Assembly (NCBI GenBank): GCA_945873195.1
Contig: CAMCDA010000009.1
Coordinates: forward strand, 1 to 53,806
Length of the DNA: 53,806 nt
Direction: 5' to 3'
Source of the DNA: Asaia bogorensis
GTDB taxonomy: Bacteria; Pseudomonadota; Alphaproteobacteria; Acetobacterales; Acetobacteraceae
Shown in pieces: positions 1 to 9,935 of the stretch. A program made the position numbers and the translations under genes. Under the pieces are notes generated by a model. The model made no database searches. It saw only the letters and a list, made by a program, of their open reading frames with translations, and had not been told where the DNA came from. Positions within the stretch are counted from its first letter, which is position 1. Every line of letters starts with the position of its first letter.

Positions 1-155
1 GCGGCGTCAATGGATTTCGCAAAACATTATGGCACTACAAATGAATTCCCGGAGTCAAATGGCGGATTTCCACCATTTTCGGGCTGTTCGTTACGGTAAG
101 TGGTCAAAAAGGCGTTAAAGATGGGCTAGACACCAGCCCGCGCAGCCAGGTCCGG

Positions 156-953
156 TTGGAGATCGCGGCCGCCCTGGCCCGTAGGCACAACGCGCATCTG
201 ACCGGGTTTTTCGTTGTCGATGTGCCGAATTCCACGTTCTTCTATGGCGGCGGCGTGCCCTATGCCGCCGGTGGCATCGACCTCGTGGCACAGATGCGCG
301 ATGAACTGGCCGCCGCATCCAAGCCCGTGGAGGACAGCTTCCGGGCGATCGTCGAGCGGGAGCACCTGACCAGCGAATGGCGCATCAGTGAGGGCCGCAG
401 CGGACAGATCATCGCGCTGCATGCGCGCTATTCCGATCTGGTCGTGGTTGGCCAGCCGCATGACCCAAACGCGCGGGAGATCGAGCGCAGCGACGAAATC
501 GTGGTGACAACGCTGATGTCCTCCGGCCGCCCGGTGCTGGCGGTGCCCTATGCCGGCACGTTTCCCATCGTCGGCGACCATGTCCTGGTGGCGTGGAACG
601 CCAGCAAGGAAGCAACGCGGGCGGTGAACGACGCGATGCCGATCCTGCGAATGGCGCAAAAGGTCACGGTGCTGGCGATCAACCCCCGCAGGGGCATCCA
701 CGGCCACGGCGATGTTCCCGCCGCCGACATCGCACTCCACCTCGCTCGGCATGGCGTGAAGGCGGAGGCGGCACACACCATCGCGACGGATATCCGCGAT
801 GGAGAGGCGCTGCTGTCCTATGCCTCCGATATCAGCGCCGACCTGATCGTGGCGGGCGGATACGGCCACTCCCGCGCGCGCGAACTGGTGTTCGGCGGGG
901 TGACGCAGACGCTGATGCGGGAAATGACGGTGCCGATCTTCCTGTCGCACTGA
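156..953 (+). CDS. Universal stress protein (UspA family, tandem-type)
   Basis: About 265 residues with two Usp-like halves. The C-terminal half carries the family signature GGYGHSRARELVFGGVTQTL, which holds the nucleotide-binding glycine/serine loop, and ends VPIFLSH. Usp proteins are cytoplasmic stress-response proteins that often bind ATP. The start is uncertain. The TTG used here falls inside the conserved stretch DTSPRSQVRLEIAAALARRH, and the frame is open back to about position 45 with no ATG, GTG or TTG in front of DTSPRSQ. The usual first strand (hydrophobic ILV residues ending in Asp) is not encoded before that stretch, so the N-terminus looks damaged or starts at a rare codon. It converges on the HAD gene 12 bases away. 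Bases 1-155 hold no other gene that I can see. Confidence 0.8.
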   Translation: MEIAAALARRHNAHLTGFFVVDVPNSTFFYGGGVPYAAGGIDLVAQMRDELAAASKPVEDSFRAIVEREHLTSEWRISEGRSGQIIALHARYSDLVVVGQPHDPNAREIERSDEIVVTTLMSSGRPVLAVPYAGTFPIVGDHVLVAWNASKEATRAVNDAMPILRMAQKVTVLAINPRRGIHGHGDVPAADIALHLARHGVKAEAAHTIATDIRDGEALLSYASDISADLIVAGGYGHSRARELVFGGVTQTLMREMTVPIFLSH

Positions 954-965
954 CAGGAAGGCAGC

Positions 966-1832
966 CTACCAGACAAAGCGTGGCAGCGTGGCGACCGGGG
1001 ACAGGCCGGCTTCCCGCGCCGCCGCCTCGGTCTTCGCGCGATCGAAGCCGCCGGCCCCGTCGCTGAGCGCGGCGCCGTGGATGCCATCCAGCACCCAGCA
1101 GGACGCCAGACCGACGCGGCTCGCGCCCGGAATGTCGGTATGCAGCGAGTCGCCCACCGCCAGCACGCGATCGATCGGCAGGTTCATCTGTTCCAGCACG
1201 GGCCGGTAGATCGCCGGGTCCGGCTTGCCGACGGACCGCACATCGCCGCCGAGTTCCTGATACCGCGCCGCCAGCGACCCGGCGCACAGCACCCGCACCC
1301 CGCCACGGATCACGACCAGATCGGGGTTGCCGCAGATCATCTTCAAATGATGTTTGGCGCATTCCTGGAGAACGGCCTCGAACTCATTCATGTCGCTCGG
1401 GTTACGGTGGTCGTCGGGGCCGGTGTTGAGCACGAAGTCGGCTTCCGCGGGCGTCGCGGTCTCGATCAGGGGCAGGCCTTCCAGCACCGGTTTGTCGCGC
1501 ACCGGGCCGAGATGGAAGACCTTCTTCCCCAGGCTCGCCCACCAGTCATCCGGCGGGGATTGCAGGGACCGGCGAACACCCTCTCCGCTGGTCAGGATGT
1601 CGGTGTACAGGTCATCGGGAATGCCCATCCGCCGCATCATCGTCTGTACCGCATCGTTCGGGCGCGGCACGTTGGACAGCAGCAGGGTCCGCTTGCCGGC
1701 AGCCTTCAGGTGGCGGAGCGTATCGACGGCATGGGGGAAGGCGTTGACCCCGTCGTGGATGACGCCCCAGAGGTCCAGCACGAACCCGTCATAGCGCGAA
1801 GCAAGCGGGGCAAAGCCCGAGAGATGTTCCAT
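966..1832 (-). CDS. HAD-superfamily hydrolase, subfamily IIA (TIGR01459-like)
   Basis: 288 residues. Motif I is DLWGVIHDG with the nucleophile Asp at residue 20. The usual second Asp (DxD) is replaced by Trp, which is typical of the TIGR01459 subfamily. Motif II is LLLSNVP, the motif III Lys lies in GKPDPAIY, and motif IV is VGDSLHTDIPGA. The cap lies between motifs II and III, as in the NagD/phosphoglycolate phosphatase class. It is expected to be a cytoplasmic sugar- or nucleotide-phosphate phosphatase; the substrate is unknown. The ATG follows directly on the TAG stop of pyrD with no spacer, so the two are co-transcribed and probably translationally coupled. Confidence 0.88.
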   Translation of the reverse strand: MEHLSGFAPLASRYDGFVLDLWGVIHDGVNAFPHAVDTLRHLKAAGKRTLLLSNVPRPNDAVQTMMRRMGIPDDLYTDILTSGEGVRRSLQSPPDDWWASLGKKVFHLGPVRDKPVLEGLPLIETATPAEADFVLNTGPDDHRNPSDMNEFEAVLQECAKHHLKMICGNPDLVVIRGGVRVLCAGSLAARYQELGGDVRSVGKPDPAIYRPVLEQMNLPIDRVLAVGDSLHTDIPGASRVGLASCWVLDGIHGAALSDGAGGFDRAKTEAAAREAGLSPVATLPRFVW

Positions 1833-2897
1833 CTAGCCATGTCCTGACAGGTTGCGGGACGCGGTGCCGACCGCGTCCTCGATCCGGGCGAAGCCGGCTT
1901 CTTTCAACGCGGCGGCCAGTTCCCGCTTCAGCCGCGGGATCAGCGCCGGACCGCCATAGGCGAAGCCGGTGTAAAGCTGCACCAGCGAGGCGCCGGCGCG
2001 GATTTTCAGCAGCGCGTCCTGCCCGTTGAACACGCCCCCGGTGCCGATCAGCAGCAGCCGGCCGCGGGCGAGGATGAAGGCGCGGGCCAGCATGGTCGTC
2101 GACAGCGTGAACAGCGGCACGCCGGACAGGCCACCGGTTTCGCTCTGGTGCGGTGAGCGCAGCCCGGGCGGGCGGGAGATCGTGGTGTTGCCGACGATCA
2201 GCCCCTGCACGCCCTCGGCCACGCAGGTTTCCACGACCGAGGCCAGGCCTTCCTCCGCCAAATCTGGCGCGACCTTGACCAGAATCGGGGGCTTGTTGGG
2301 CACGCTCGCGACGGCTTGCAGGATCTCCCGCAGCCGTTCTTCCCCCTGCAAATCCCGCAGGCCGGGCGTGTTGGGGGAGGAGACGTTGATCACGACATAA
2401 TCCGCGTGCGGGCCGACGGCGGCGATCAGGGCGGGGTAGTCGCGGGCCGGATCGGCGCCTTCCTTGTTGATCCCGACATTGGCGCCCAAGGGCACGGTCC
2501 GGTCGGCCAGGGCGGCGAGGTTGCGGCGGTAGGTTTCGAGGCCGCCATTGTTGAAGCCCATACGGTTGATCACCGCGCGGTCTGGTTCCAGGCGGAACAG
2601 GCGGGGGCGTGGATTGCCCTCCTGCGGGCGGGGGGTGACGGTCCCGGTCTCCACAAAGCCAAAGCCCAGCCGCATCAGGGCCGGCACCGCAACGGCGTTC
2701 TTGTCGAAGCCGGCGGCGAGGCCGATCGGATTGGAAAACCGGCGGCCCAGCACGGTGATGGCCAAGGCCGGATCGTCCGCCTGGCGCGACGAACCGGCAA
2801 GACCCAGGCGCAGCGCGCGCAGGGCGAGGTCATGGGCGCTTTCGGCGTCCATCCGGCGCAGCAGCGGAAGCAGGGCGGAAGCGAGGGTGGGTGTCAT
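1833..2897 (-). CDS. pyrD: Dihydroorotate dehydrogenase (quinone), class 2
   Basis: 354 residues, close to the class 2 length. It oxidises dihydroorotate to orotate in pyrimidine synthesis and passes electrons to membrane quinone through FMN. Visible motifs are NRMGFNNGG, INVSSPNTPGLRDLQ (carrying the catalytic Ser of class 2 enzymes), the Lys in VKVAPDL, GNTTISRP, and the FMN-phosphate loop GTGGVFNGQDA. The N-terminal helical extension (LLRRMDAESAHDLALRAL) is the membrane/quinone-binding part found only in class 2. The ATG start gives this full extension. It is the first gene of a two-gene unit with the HAD phosphatase. Confidence 0.96.
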   Translation of the reverse strand: MTPTLASALLPLLRRMDAESAHDLALRALRLGLAGSSRQADDPALAITVLGRRFSNPIGLAAGFDKNAVAVPALMRLGFGFVETGTVTPRPQEGNPRPRLFRLEPDRAVINRMGFNNGGLETYRRNLAALADRTVPLGANVGINKEGADPARDYPALIAAVGPHADYVVINVSSPNTPGLRDLQGEERLREILQAVASVPNKPPILVKVAPDLAEEGLASVVETCVAEGVQGLIVGNTTISRPPGLRSPHQSETGGLSGVPLFTLSTTMLARAFILARGRLLLIGTGGVFNGQDALLKIRAGASLVQLYTGFAYGGPALIPRLKRELAAALKEAGFARIEDAVGTASRNLSGHG

Positions 2898-3010
2898 TTG
2901 CCGATGCTTATGCCCCGGTGCCGGCGTCGGGGAAAGGGCATCCGGGGGGACATTCCACCCCGGCCGGGAATGGCATAGCCTGCGCCGTTCACACCCTGGG
3001 AGGGTATTCC

Positions 3011-3628
3011 ATGATCATCGAAATGCGCACCTACACGCTGCAACCGACCACGCTGGCGGAAGTCGAGAAGCGCTTTGGCGAGGCTCTGCCCGCGCGCGAA
3101 AAATACTCGAAGCTGGCCGCGTTCTGGCATACCGAGGTCGGGCCGCTGAACCAGATCATCCATGTCTGGGCCTATGAAAGCTTCGAGCACCGCGCCGATG
3201 TCCGTTCGGCCGCCTCGAAGGACCCGAGCTGGCCGCCGCCGATCCGCGAGTTCTGCGTGGCGCAGCAGAGCGAGGTATTCATCCCCGCTCCGTTCTCCCC
3301 CAAGCTGGAACCGCGTGAGATCGGGCCGCTTTTCGAAATCCGGCAATACACCGTGACCCCGGGCTCGGTTCCCGGGCTGATCGAGCGGTGGTCGGACAAG
3401 ATCGAGGGGCGGCAGAAGTTCTCGCCGCTGGTCTGCGCGATGTATTCCGAGTTCGGGGCGCTGAACAAATGGGTCCATATCTGGGCCTACAAGGACGCGA
3501 ATGAGCGCTTCAGCGTGCGCGCGGCGGCGGCGGCCGGCGGTGCCTGGCCGGCGCGGAACCCGCCGGGCGTGATGGTGAAGCAGGAGAACAGCTTCGTGAT
3601 GCCGTCGGCGTTCTCTCCGATTCGGTAA
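3011..3628 (+). CDS. NIPSNAP family protein
   Basis: 205 residues from ATG 3011, preceded by a GGGAGG-type ribosome-binding site about 10 bases upstream. An open frame runs further 5' but into the pyrD leader and is not conserved-looking. The protein holds two related ferredoxin-like halves: residues 1-90 begin MIIEMRTYTLQPTTLAEVEKRF, and residues about 105-200 begin LFEIRQYTVTPGSVPGLIERW. Both contain a hydrophobic W-A-Y strand (HVWAYESFEHR and HIWAYKDANER). Bacterial NIPSNAP proteins are small cytoplasmic proteins of unclear role. It is divergent from pyrD and no partner is evident. Confidence 0.88.
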   Translation: MIIEMRTYTLQPTTLAEVEKRFGEALPAREKYSKLAAFWHTEVGPLNQIIHVWAYESFEHRADVRSAASKDPSWPPPIREFCVAQQSEVFIPAPFSPKLEPREIGPLFEIRQYTVTPGSVPGLIERWSDKIEGRQKFSPLVCAMYSEFGALNKWVHIWAYKDANERFSVRAAAAAGGAWPARNPPGVMVKQENSFVMPSAFSPIR

Positions 3629-3831
3629 GTCGGTCTCCTCCCCCTCTCCTTCCGGGAGGGGGCGGACCGTGATGGCGGACAGACCGCGGCCATGTTTCTC
3701 TCTCCCCCTCCCCGTGAGGGCTTGGGCCGCGACGCGGACCAAGGTTGGGGGGAGGGGTCTACCCCCAGGCCGATGGGAGGCTCCCGCCAGCGGTCCGTGC
3801 CGCTGCTTACCTCCCACCCCGGCCCTCCCCC
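3629..3831. repeat. C/G-rich intergenic palindromes between convergent genes
   Basis: This gap between two convergent genes is built from short C- and G-runs that can pair, such as CTCCCCCTCTCC...GGGAGGGGG near 3638-3662, CTCTCCCCCTCCCCGTGAGGG near 3700-3720, and CCTCCCCCTC-AAGGGGGGAGG near 3824-3848. The last of these runs into the final codons of the oxidoreductase gene. The arrangement would act as a two-way terminator and resembles the small C/G-rich palindromic repeats scattered in Acetobacteraceae genomes. No gene is seen here. Confidence 0.55.
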
Positions 3832-4833
3832 TCAAGGGGGGAGGGGGATTGCTTGGCTGTGGCCGGTGGCGGCGGACCGCAGGATCGCTTCGAAGACCTC
3901 TACCCCGTGCAGGATTTCCGTCAGCGGCGTGGGGAACGGCCGACCGGCCTCGATCGCGGCGGCGAAGGCTTCCAGTTCGGCGGTCAGCATGTTGAAGCCG
4001 GGGGTTTCCGTGACCTCGGGCTTGCCGGTCAGGCGATGTTCGCCCGCGACCGCGGGGATCAGCCGGAACGTCGCCATCGGGTGGCCGAGGATCTCCGCGA
4101 ACCCGCCTGTCCCATAGACCGCCATCCGGTAGTTCGGCGTCGCCGCGGTCGAGCAGAACACATGCCCGGACGCCCCGTTCGCGAACCGCAGCAGAATATC
4201 CGTCGTGTCATCCGCGAGCGTCGCGGCGCGTCGGCTGACCTGGGCGAAAACCTCCCGGATCGGGCCGTTCAGGTCGATCATCCCATCGATCAGATGCACG
4301 CCGATCGCGGTCATCGCGCCGCCCGGGCTCTCGGTCGCCTGGGCACGCCAGGCGTCTTCCGTCAGCGCCAGGCCATGCAGGGCGGTCTGTTCGGCGCTGA
4401 TCGTGGCGATCGTGCCCAACCGCTCGCGGATCGCGGTCTTGAGCAGCGCCATCGAGGGATGGAACCGCCGGTTGAACCCCACGCCCAGCACGATCCCGGC
4501 GCGTTCGGCGGCGTTCAGGGAGGCCTCGGCCTCTCGCACCGACAAGGCGAAGGGCTTTTCCACGAAAACGTGCTTCCCGGCCACCGCCGTCCGAGCGATC
4601 TGGTCGGCATGGGTGCTGTGCGGCGTGGCGAAGACGACGGCGTCGATGGTCGGATCGCGCAGGATCGTTTCCAGGTCACCTACCCAGCGCAGGCCGCGTT
4701 CGGCGCAATAATCAGCGACCGTCGCCTGGGTGCGGGTATGGGCGGTGGTGAAGCGGATGGCGGTGCTGGCCTGGACGCTGTCGGCGAGGTTGCGCCCCCA
4801 CCAGCCGAGGCCCACGATGGCGGCTCGGATCAT
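3832..4833 (-). CDS. Gfo/Idh/MocA family NAD(P)-dependent oxidoreductase
   Basis: 333 residues. The Rossmann fold starts at residue 4 with AIVGLGWWGRNL (GxGxxG). The family EKP motif is HVFVEKPFAL, and the catalytic region GGAMTAIGVHLIDGMI carries the conserved Asp/His pair of the C-terminal alpha/beta domain. Members oxidise or epimerise sugars and cyclitols; the substrate here cannot be told. The ATG overlaps the TGA of the upstream HD-domain gene by four bases (ATGA), so the two form a coupled pair. The last residues (IPLPP) are encoded within a C/G-rich intergenic repeat, suggesting the original 3' end was altered by the repeat. Confidence 0.88.
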   Translation of the reverse strand: MIRAAIVGLGWWGRNLADSVQASTAIRFTTAHTRTQATVADYCAERGLRWVGDLETILRDPTIDAVVFATPHSTHADQIARTAVAGKHVFVEKPFALSVREAEASLNAAERAGIVLGVGFNRRFHPSMALLKTAIRERLGTIATISAEQTALHGLALTEDAWRAQATESPGGAMTAIGVHLIDGMIDLNGPIREVFAQVSRRAATLADDTTDILLRFANGASGHVFCSTAATPNYRMAVYGTGGFAEILGHPMATFRLIPAVAGEHRLTGKPEVTETPGFNMLTAELEAFAAAIEAGRPFPTPLTEILHGVEVFEAILRSAATGHSQAIPLPP

Positions 4834-5498
4834 GGTTCTTGCCCTCCGGCGACTTCCGTCATGAAATCAGCGACGAAGCGGCGCATCGTCTCGGCCCGCG
4901 CCCGCGCCATCGCCTGTCCGGCCGGCGTGCGGAACCCGTCGGCGACCTTGAACAGTTTGGCCGGGAAGTGGTCGATCGCATAGCGGCGGTCGTCGAGCCC
5001 GCGCCGCTCCGCCGCCGGATCGTCCGGGTCGTACAGCAACGATCCCATCCGCCCGCCGGTGTAGAAGCAGCGGGCGATGCCGATGGCCCCGATCGCATCC
5101 AGCCGGTCGGCGTCCTGGAGGATGCGGGCCTCCAGCGTGCGCGGTTCAATGGCGGCGGAGAAACTATGCGCCTCGATCACATGCGCGAGGGCGTCAATCC
5201 TGCCGGGTGCCCAGCCCAGGTCGGCCACGATCCCGCGCGCCCGTTCGGCGGCAAGGCGGGAGGCCTGGGAACGCAGCGGCGAGTCCTTCTCCACCGCCAC
5301 GCAGTCATGCAGCAGCACGGCGGCGCAAATCAGTTCGGCGTCGGCCGCGGGTTCCGTCGCGGCGATGGCGGCGGCGTTCCGCCAGACTCGCAGGATGTGG
5401 GACAGGTCGTGTGACCCATCGGTCCCGGCGGGGCCGAGCGCGGGGATCAAGCAGGCGGCGAGGGGTTCAAACGGCGTGAAGGCGGCGTGGATCGCCAT
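4830..5498 (-). CDS. HD-domain phosphohydrolase (YedJ-like)
   Basis: 222 residues from ATG 5498; the open frame upstream of this lies antisense to the SMP-30 gene and is not coding. The metal-binding HD pattern is visible: HDLSHILRVW near the N-terminus, AAVLLHDCVAVE (the HD pair), HVIEAHSFSA, and LQDADRLDAIGAIGIARCF, which is characteristic of YedJ/uncharacterised HD hydrolases. It is probably a soluble metal-dependent phosphohydrolase on a nucleotide or small phosphoester; the substrate is unknown. It is the first gene of a unit with the Gfo/Idh/MocA oxidoreductase and is transcribed away from the SMP-30 gene. Confidence 0.86.
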   Translation of the reverse strand: MAIHAAFTPFEPLAACLIPALGPAGTDGSHDLSHILRVWRNAAAIAATEPAADAELICAAVLLHDCVAVEKDSPLRSQASRLAAERARGIVADLGWAPGRIDALAHVIEAHSFSAAIEPRTLEARILQDADRLDAIGAIGIARCFYTGGRMGSLLYDPDDPAAERRGLDDRRYAIDHFPAKLFKVADGFRTPAGQAMARARAETMRRFVADFMTEVAGGQEP

Positions 5499-5594
5499 GC
5501 GCGGACTTCCTGGGTTACGATGCATTATCGGTAACGGAAAACCACATAACGCGCGCGCCCTTTTGCCTTCGGGGCGCTCGGCAGGAGGAAAGCC

Positions 5595-6461
5595 ATGAGC
5601 GAATTCGAACTCGTCTGGGACAGCCAGAGCGGCGTCTCCGAATGCCCGACCTGGGACGCGGCCAACCGGCGGCTGCTGTTCTGCGACATTCCGGGCAAGA
5701 AGATCAACGCGCTCTCGGTCGATACCGGCGCGCGGGAGACGTGGGAATTCCCCGAGGTCGTGGGCAGCTTCGGCCTCTGCCGGTCCGGCCAGTGGGTGGT
5801 GGCGCAGCGGCATCGCGTCGTGCTGTTTGACCCGAAGCTCAAGCGGATCACACGCCTGACGATGCCGATCGAGGAACCCGCGACGAACCGGCTGAACGAC
5901 GGCAAGGTCGGGCCGGACGGGGCGTTCTGGGTTGGCTCGATGGATGAGAATTCGCCCCGTCAGCCGCTGGGGTCGCTGTATCGCGTGACCGCGGATGGCA
6001 AGGTGGAGAAGCGGTCGGAGGGGTACGCGGTCTCCAACGGGCTCGCGTGGTCGCCGGATGGGCGGATCATGTATCACTCGGATTCGACCGCCGCGATCAT
6101 CCAGCGCTGGGATTTCGATCCGGCGACGGGGGCGATGTCGAACCACCGGATCATCGCGAAACTGTCGAATGAGGAAGGCCGCCCGGATGGCGCGGCGGTG
6201 GACATGGACGGGAACTATTGGTCGGCCGGTCCGTCCGCGGGGTGCATCAACTGTTTCTCTCCCGACGGGAAGTTGCTGACGAAACTGCCGTTCCCGGTGC
6301 CAGGTCCGACGATGCCGGCCTTCGCGGAAGGTCACATGTACGTGACGTCATTGCGGGAGGGGAAATCGGCGGCGCAGTTGGAACAGTTCCCGACGCTGGG
6401 CGGATTGTTTCGGTGCAAGGCACCCGCCGTGGGGGCGCCGGTTTCTTTGTTCGCCGACTGA
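5595..6461 (+). CDS. SMP-30/gluconolactonase/LRE family protein
   Basis: 288 residues, starting at ATG 5595 behind a good AGGAGG site. A six-bladed propeller lactonase: SECPTWDAANRRLLFCDIPGKKI holds the first metal-ligand Glu, NRLNDGKVGPDGAFWVGSM the Asn/Asp ligand, and SNGLAWSPDGRIMYHSD the Asp ligand. Members hydrolyse sugar lactones such as gluconolactone in a Ca/Zn-dependent reaction, usually in sugar-acid catabolism. There is no signal peptide, so it is cytoplasmic. It is transcribed divergently from the HD/oxidoreductase pair, which fits a sugar-oxidation setting, though that link is inference. Confidence 0.9.
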   Translation: MSEFELVWDSQSGVSECPTWDAANRRLLFCDIPGKKINALSVDTGARETWEFPEVVGSFGLCRSGQWVVAQRHRVVLFDPKLKRITRLTMPIEEPATNRLNDGKVGPDGAFWVGSMDENSPRQPLGSLYRVTADGKVEKRSEGYAVSNGLAWSPDGRIMYHSDSTAAIIQRWDFDPATGAMSNHRIIAKLSNEEGRPDGAAVDMDGNYWSAGPSAGCINCFSPDGKLLTKLPFPVPGPTMPAFAEGHMYVTSLREGKSAAQLEQFPTLGGLFRCKAPAVGAPVSLFAD

Positions 6462-6499
6462 TACCAACCGGCTTTGAGGTTGACCCCTGTCGTCGCCAC

Positions 6500-6592
6500 C
6501 TCGTCATGGTGGCCGCAGGGCCGCCACCCACGATTTTGCTGTCAGAAACAGGGGAAAATCGTGGGTGATGGCCCTTCGGCCACCATGACGAG
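6500..6592. repeat. Long palindrome (38-bp arms) between convergent genes
   Basis: Bases 6500-6537 and 6555-6592 are inverted copies matching at 35 of 38 positions around a 17-base loop. The arms begin CTCGTCATGGTGGCCG. It sits between the 3' ends of the SMP-30 gene and ftsH, so transcripts from either side would fold into a very stable hairpin. It may serve as a two-way terminator, but its length is more like a palindromic mobile repeat than a simple terminator. Confidence 0.85.
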
Positions 6593-6607
6593 AGGGGGCG
6601 GTTCCGC

Positions 6608-8437
<1,830 letters not shown>

Positions 8438-8532
8438 CCCGCGCTCCTGACCGGCCGGCGGGCAGATCGCCGGCAGGTCCCCCAGATTTTGGGATTATTT
8501 TCGCTGGTTCAATGACCGGGGGCGGTTGGGGC

Positions 8533-8690
8533 CGGGGCGATCGCATTTGACCCTGGGACGGCGCCCTTCGTCCTGGCCGGGCTTGACCCGGCCATCGCCG
8601 GGGACTCTGGCAATGGTGTTGCGTGTGATTCCAAACACCTGCGTGCCTGGCGATGGGCGGGTCAAGCCCGCCCATGACGGAGAGCGGCCA
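8533..8690. repeat. Dispersed intergenic hairpin repeat, copy A
   Basis: This lies between ftsH and the CoA-transferase gene. It contains two stem-loops: 8574-8594 (8-bp arms TGGCCGGG/CCCGGCCA, 5-base loop) and 8653-8675 (9-bp arms ATGGGCGGG/CCCGCCCAT, loop TCAAG), joined by a spacer that ends CTGCGTGCCTGGCG. A closely related copy is at 30943-31097, where two stem positions have changed together, and a partial relative is at 24943-25069. No gene is seen in the 286-bp gap. Confidence 0.8.
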
Positions 8691-8723
8691 GACGCGACCG
8701 CCGTGCGGTGGCCCCCGCCCCGG

Positions 8724-9932
8724 CTACAAGGCGCCGTCGGCCCGCAGCGCCGCGATCTCCTCCGGGGAGTAGCCCGCCTCGGCCAGCACCTGGTCCGTGT
8801 GTTCGCCCTTGGCCGGCGGGGGGGTTGTGATCTCGGGGCTGTCGACCCCGGCGGTGAAGCCCGAGGTCACCAACCCGATCTCCCGTCCGACGCCCGTCGC
8901 GCCATTGATGCGGCCGATGACCTGGCGATGGGCAACCTGCGGATGTTCCAGGATTTCCGGGACCGTGCGGATGGCGGAGGCGGGAACGCCCTCCGCGTTC
9001 AATCGCGCTTCCCAGTTCATAGCCGAATCGGTCAGGAAGGCGGCGCGCAGTTCGGCGTGCACGTAATCGTAATGCGCGCGCCGTCCCGGGACCGTCTTCA
9101 AGCGCTCATCCGCCGCCAGGTCAGGCCGCTTGATCGCCGCGGTGATGCCGGCCCATTGCTTGTCGGTCATCGCACTCATCAGGATGCCGGCCCCAGTACC
9201 GGTGGCAAACGACCCCAGCGTCGGCAGCTTGACGACCGAGCCGTTGCCGACGAGTTCCGGTACCGCGCCGATATTGAGATAGTTGGAAATGATCGGGGAC
9301 ATCAGCGCGAGCGACGTATCCAACATCGAGACATCGACATGCTGCCCCTCCCCCGTCATCGCCCGCCGGTACAACGCGCCGGAGATGGCAAAGGCGGCCA
9401 TGATGGCGGTGCCCAGATCGACCACGGTGAAGCCCACGCGGGTCGGGCCGGACGCGGGGTGGCCGGTGACCGACATCATGCCCGACACCGCCTGCACGGC
9501 GCCGTCATAGGCCGGCGCCTTTGATGACGGACCAGTCTGGCCGTAGCCGGACACCGAGCAATAGATCAGGTTGGGCTTGATGGCCTTCATCGTCTCATAC
9601 CCGAAGCCCAGGCGGTCGATCACGCCGGGGCGGAAGTTCTGCACGACGACGTCGGCGTCCTTGACCAGGCGGGCAATGACCTCGGCGGCCTTCGGGTGCT
9701 TCAGGTCGAGCGTCAGGGAGCGCTTGTTGGCATTCATCGCCAGGAAGAACGGGGGCATCCCCTGTTCGCCGATATCGTTGTCGGCGCCGATGCCGCGGCA
9801 CTGGTCGCCTTCCTTCGGTTCCTCGATCTTGATCACGTCGGCACCGAGCAGGCCAAGCTGCATCGTGGCGAAAGGTCCGGCGAAGACCTGGGAGAAATCG
9901 ATGATGCGTAAGCCGTTGAAAGCCTTGGCCAT
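8724..9932 (-). CDS. CaiB/BaiF CoA-transferase family protein (class III)
   Basis: 402 residues, the normal family length. It opens with the class III signature LRIIDFSQVFAGPFATMQLGLLGADVIKIEEP and contains the region NKRSLTLDLKHPKA and a catalytic-Asp-containing stretch around GAVQAVSGMM. These enzymes move CoA between carboxylic acids in the cytoplasm; many Acetobacteraceae carry numerous paralogues of unknown substrate. The start is ATG 9932 with AAGGAG in front, which lies inside the last bases of the upstream EamA gene (stop 3 bases away), so the two are coupled. Substrate not assignable. Confidence 0.92.
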   Translation of the reverse strand: MAKAFNGLRIIDFSQVFAGPFATMQLGLLGADVIKIEEPKEGDQCRGIGADNDIGEQGMPPFFLAMNANKRSLTLDLKHPKAAEVIARLVKDADVVVQNFRPGVIDRLGFGYETMKAIKPNLIYCSVSGYGQTGPSSKAPAYDGAVQAVSGMMSVTGHPASGPTRVGFTVVDLGTAIMAAFAISGALYRRAMTGEGQHVDVSMLDTSLALMSPIISNYLNIGAVPELVGNGSVVKLPTLGSFATGTGAGILMSAMTDKQWAGITAAIKRPDLAADERLKTVPGRRAHYDYVHAELRAAFLTDSAMNWEARLNAEGVPASAIRTVPEILEHPQVAHRQVIGRINGATGVGREIGLVTSGFTAGVDSPEITTPPPAKGEHTDQVLAEAGYSPEEIAALRADGAL

Positions 9933-9935
9933 GGT

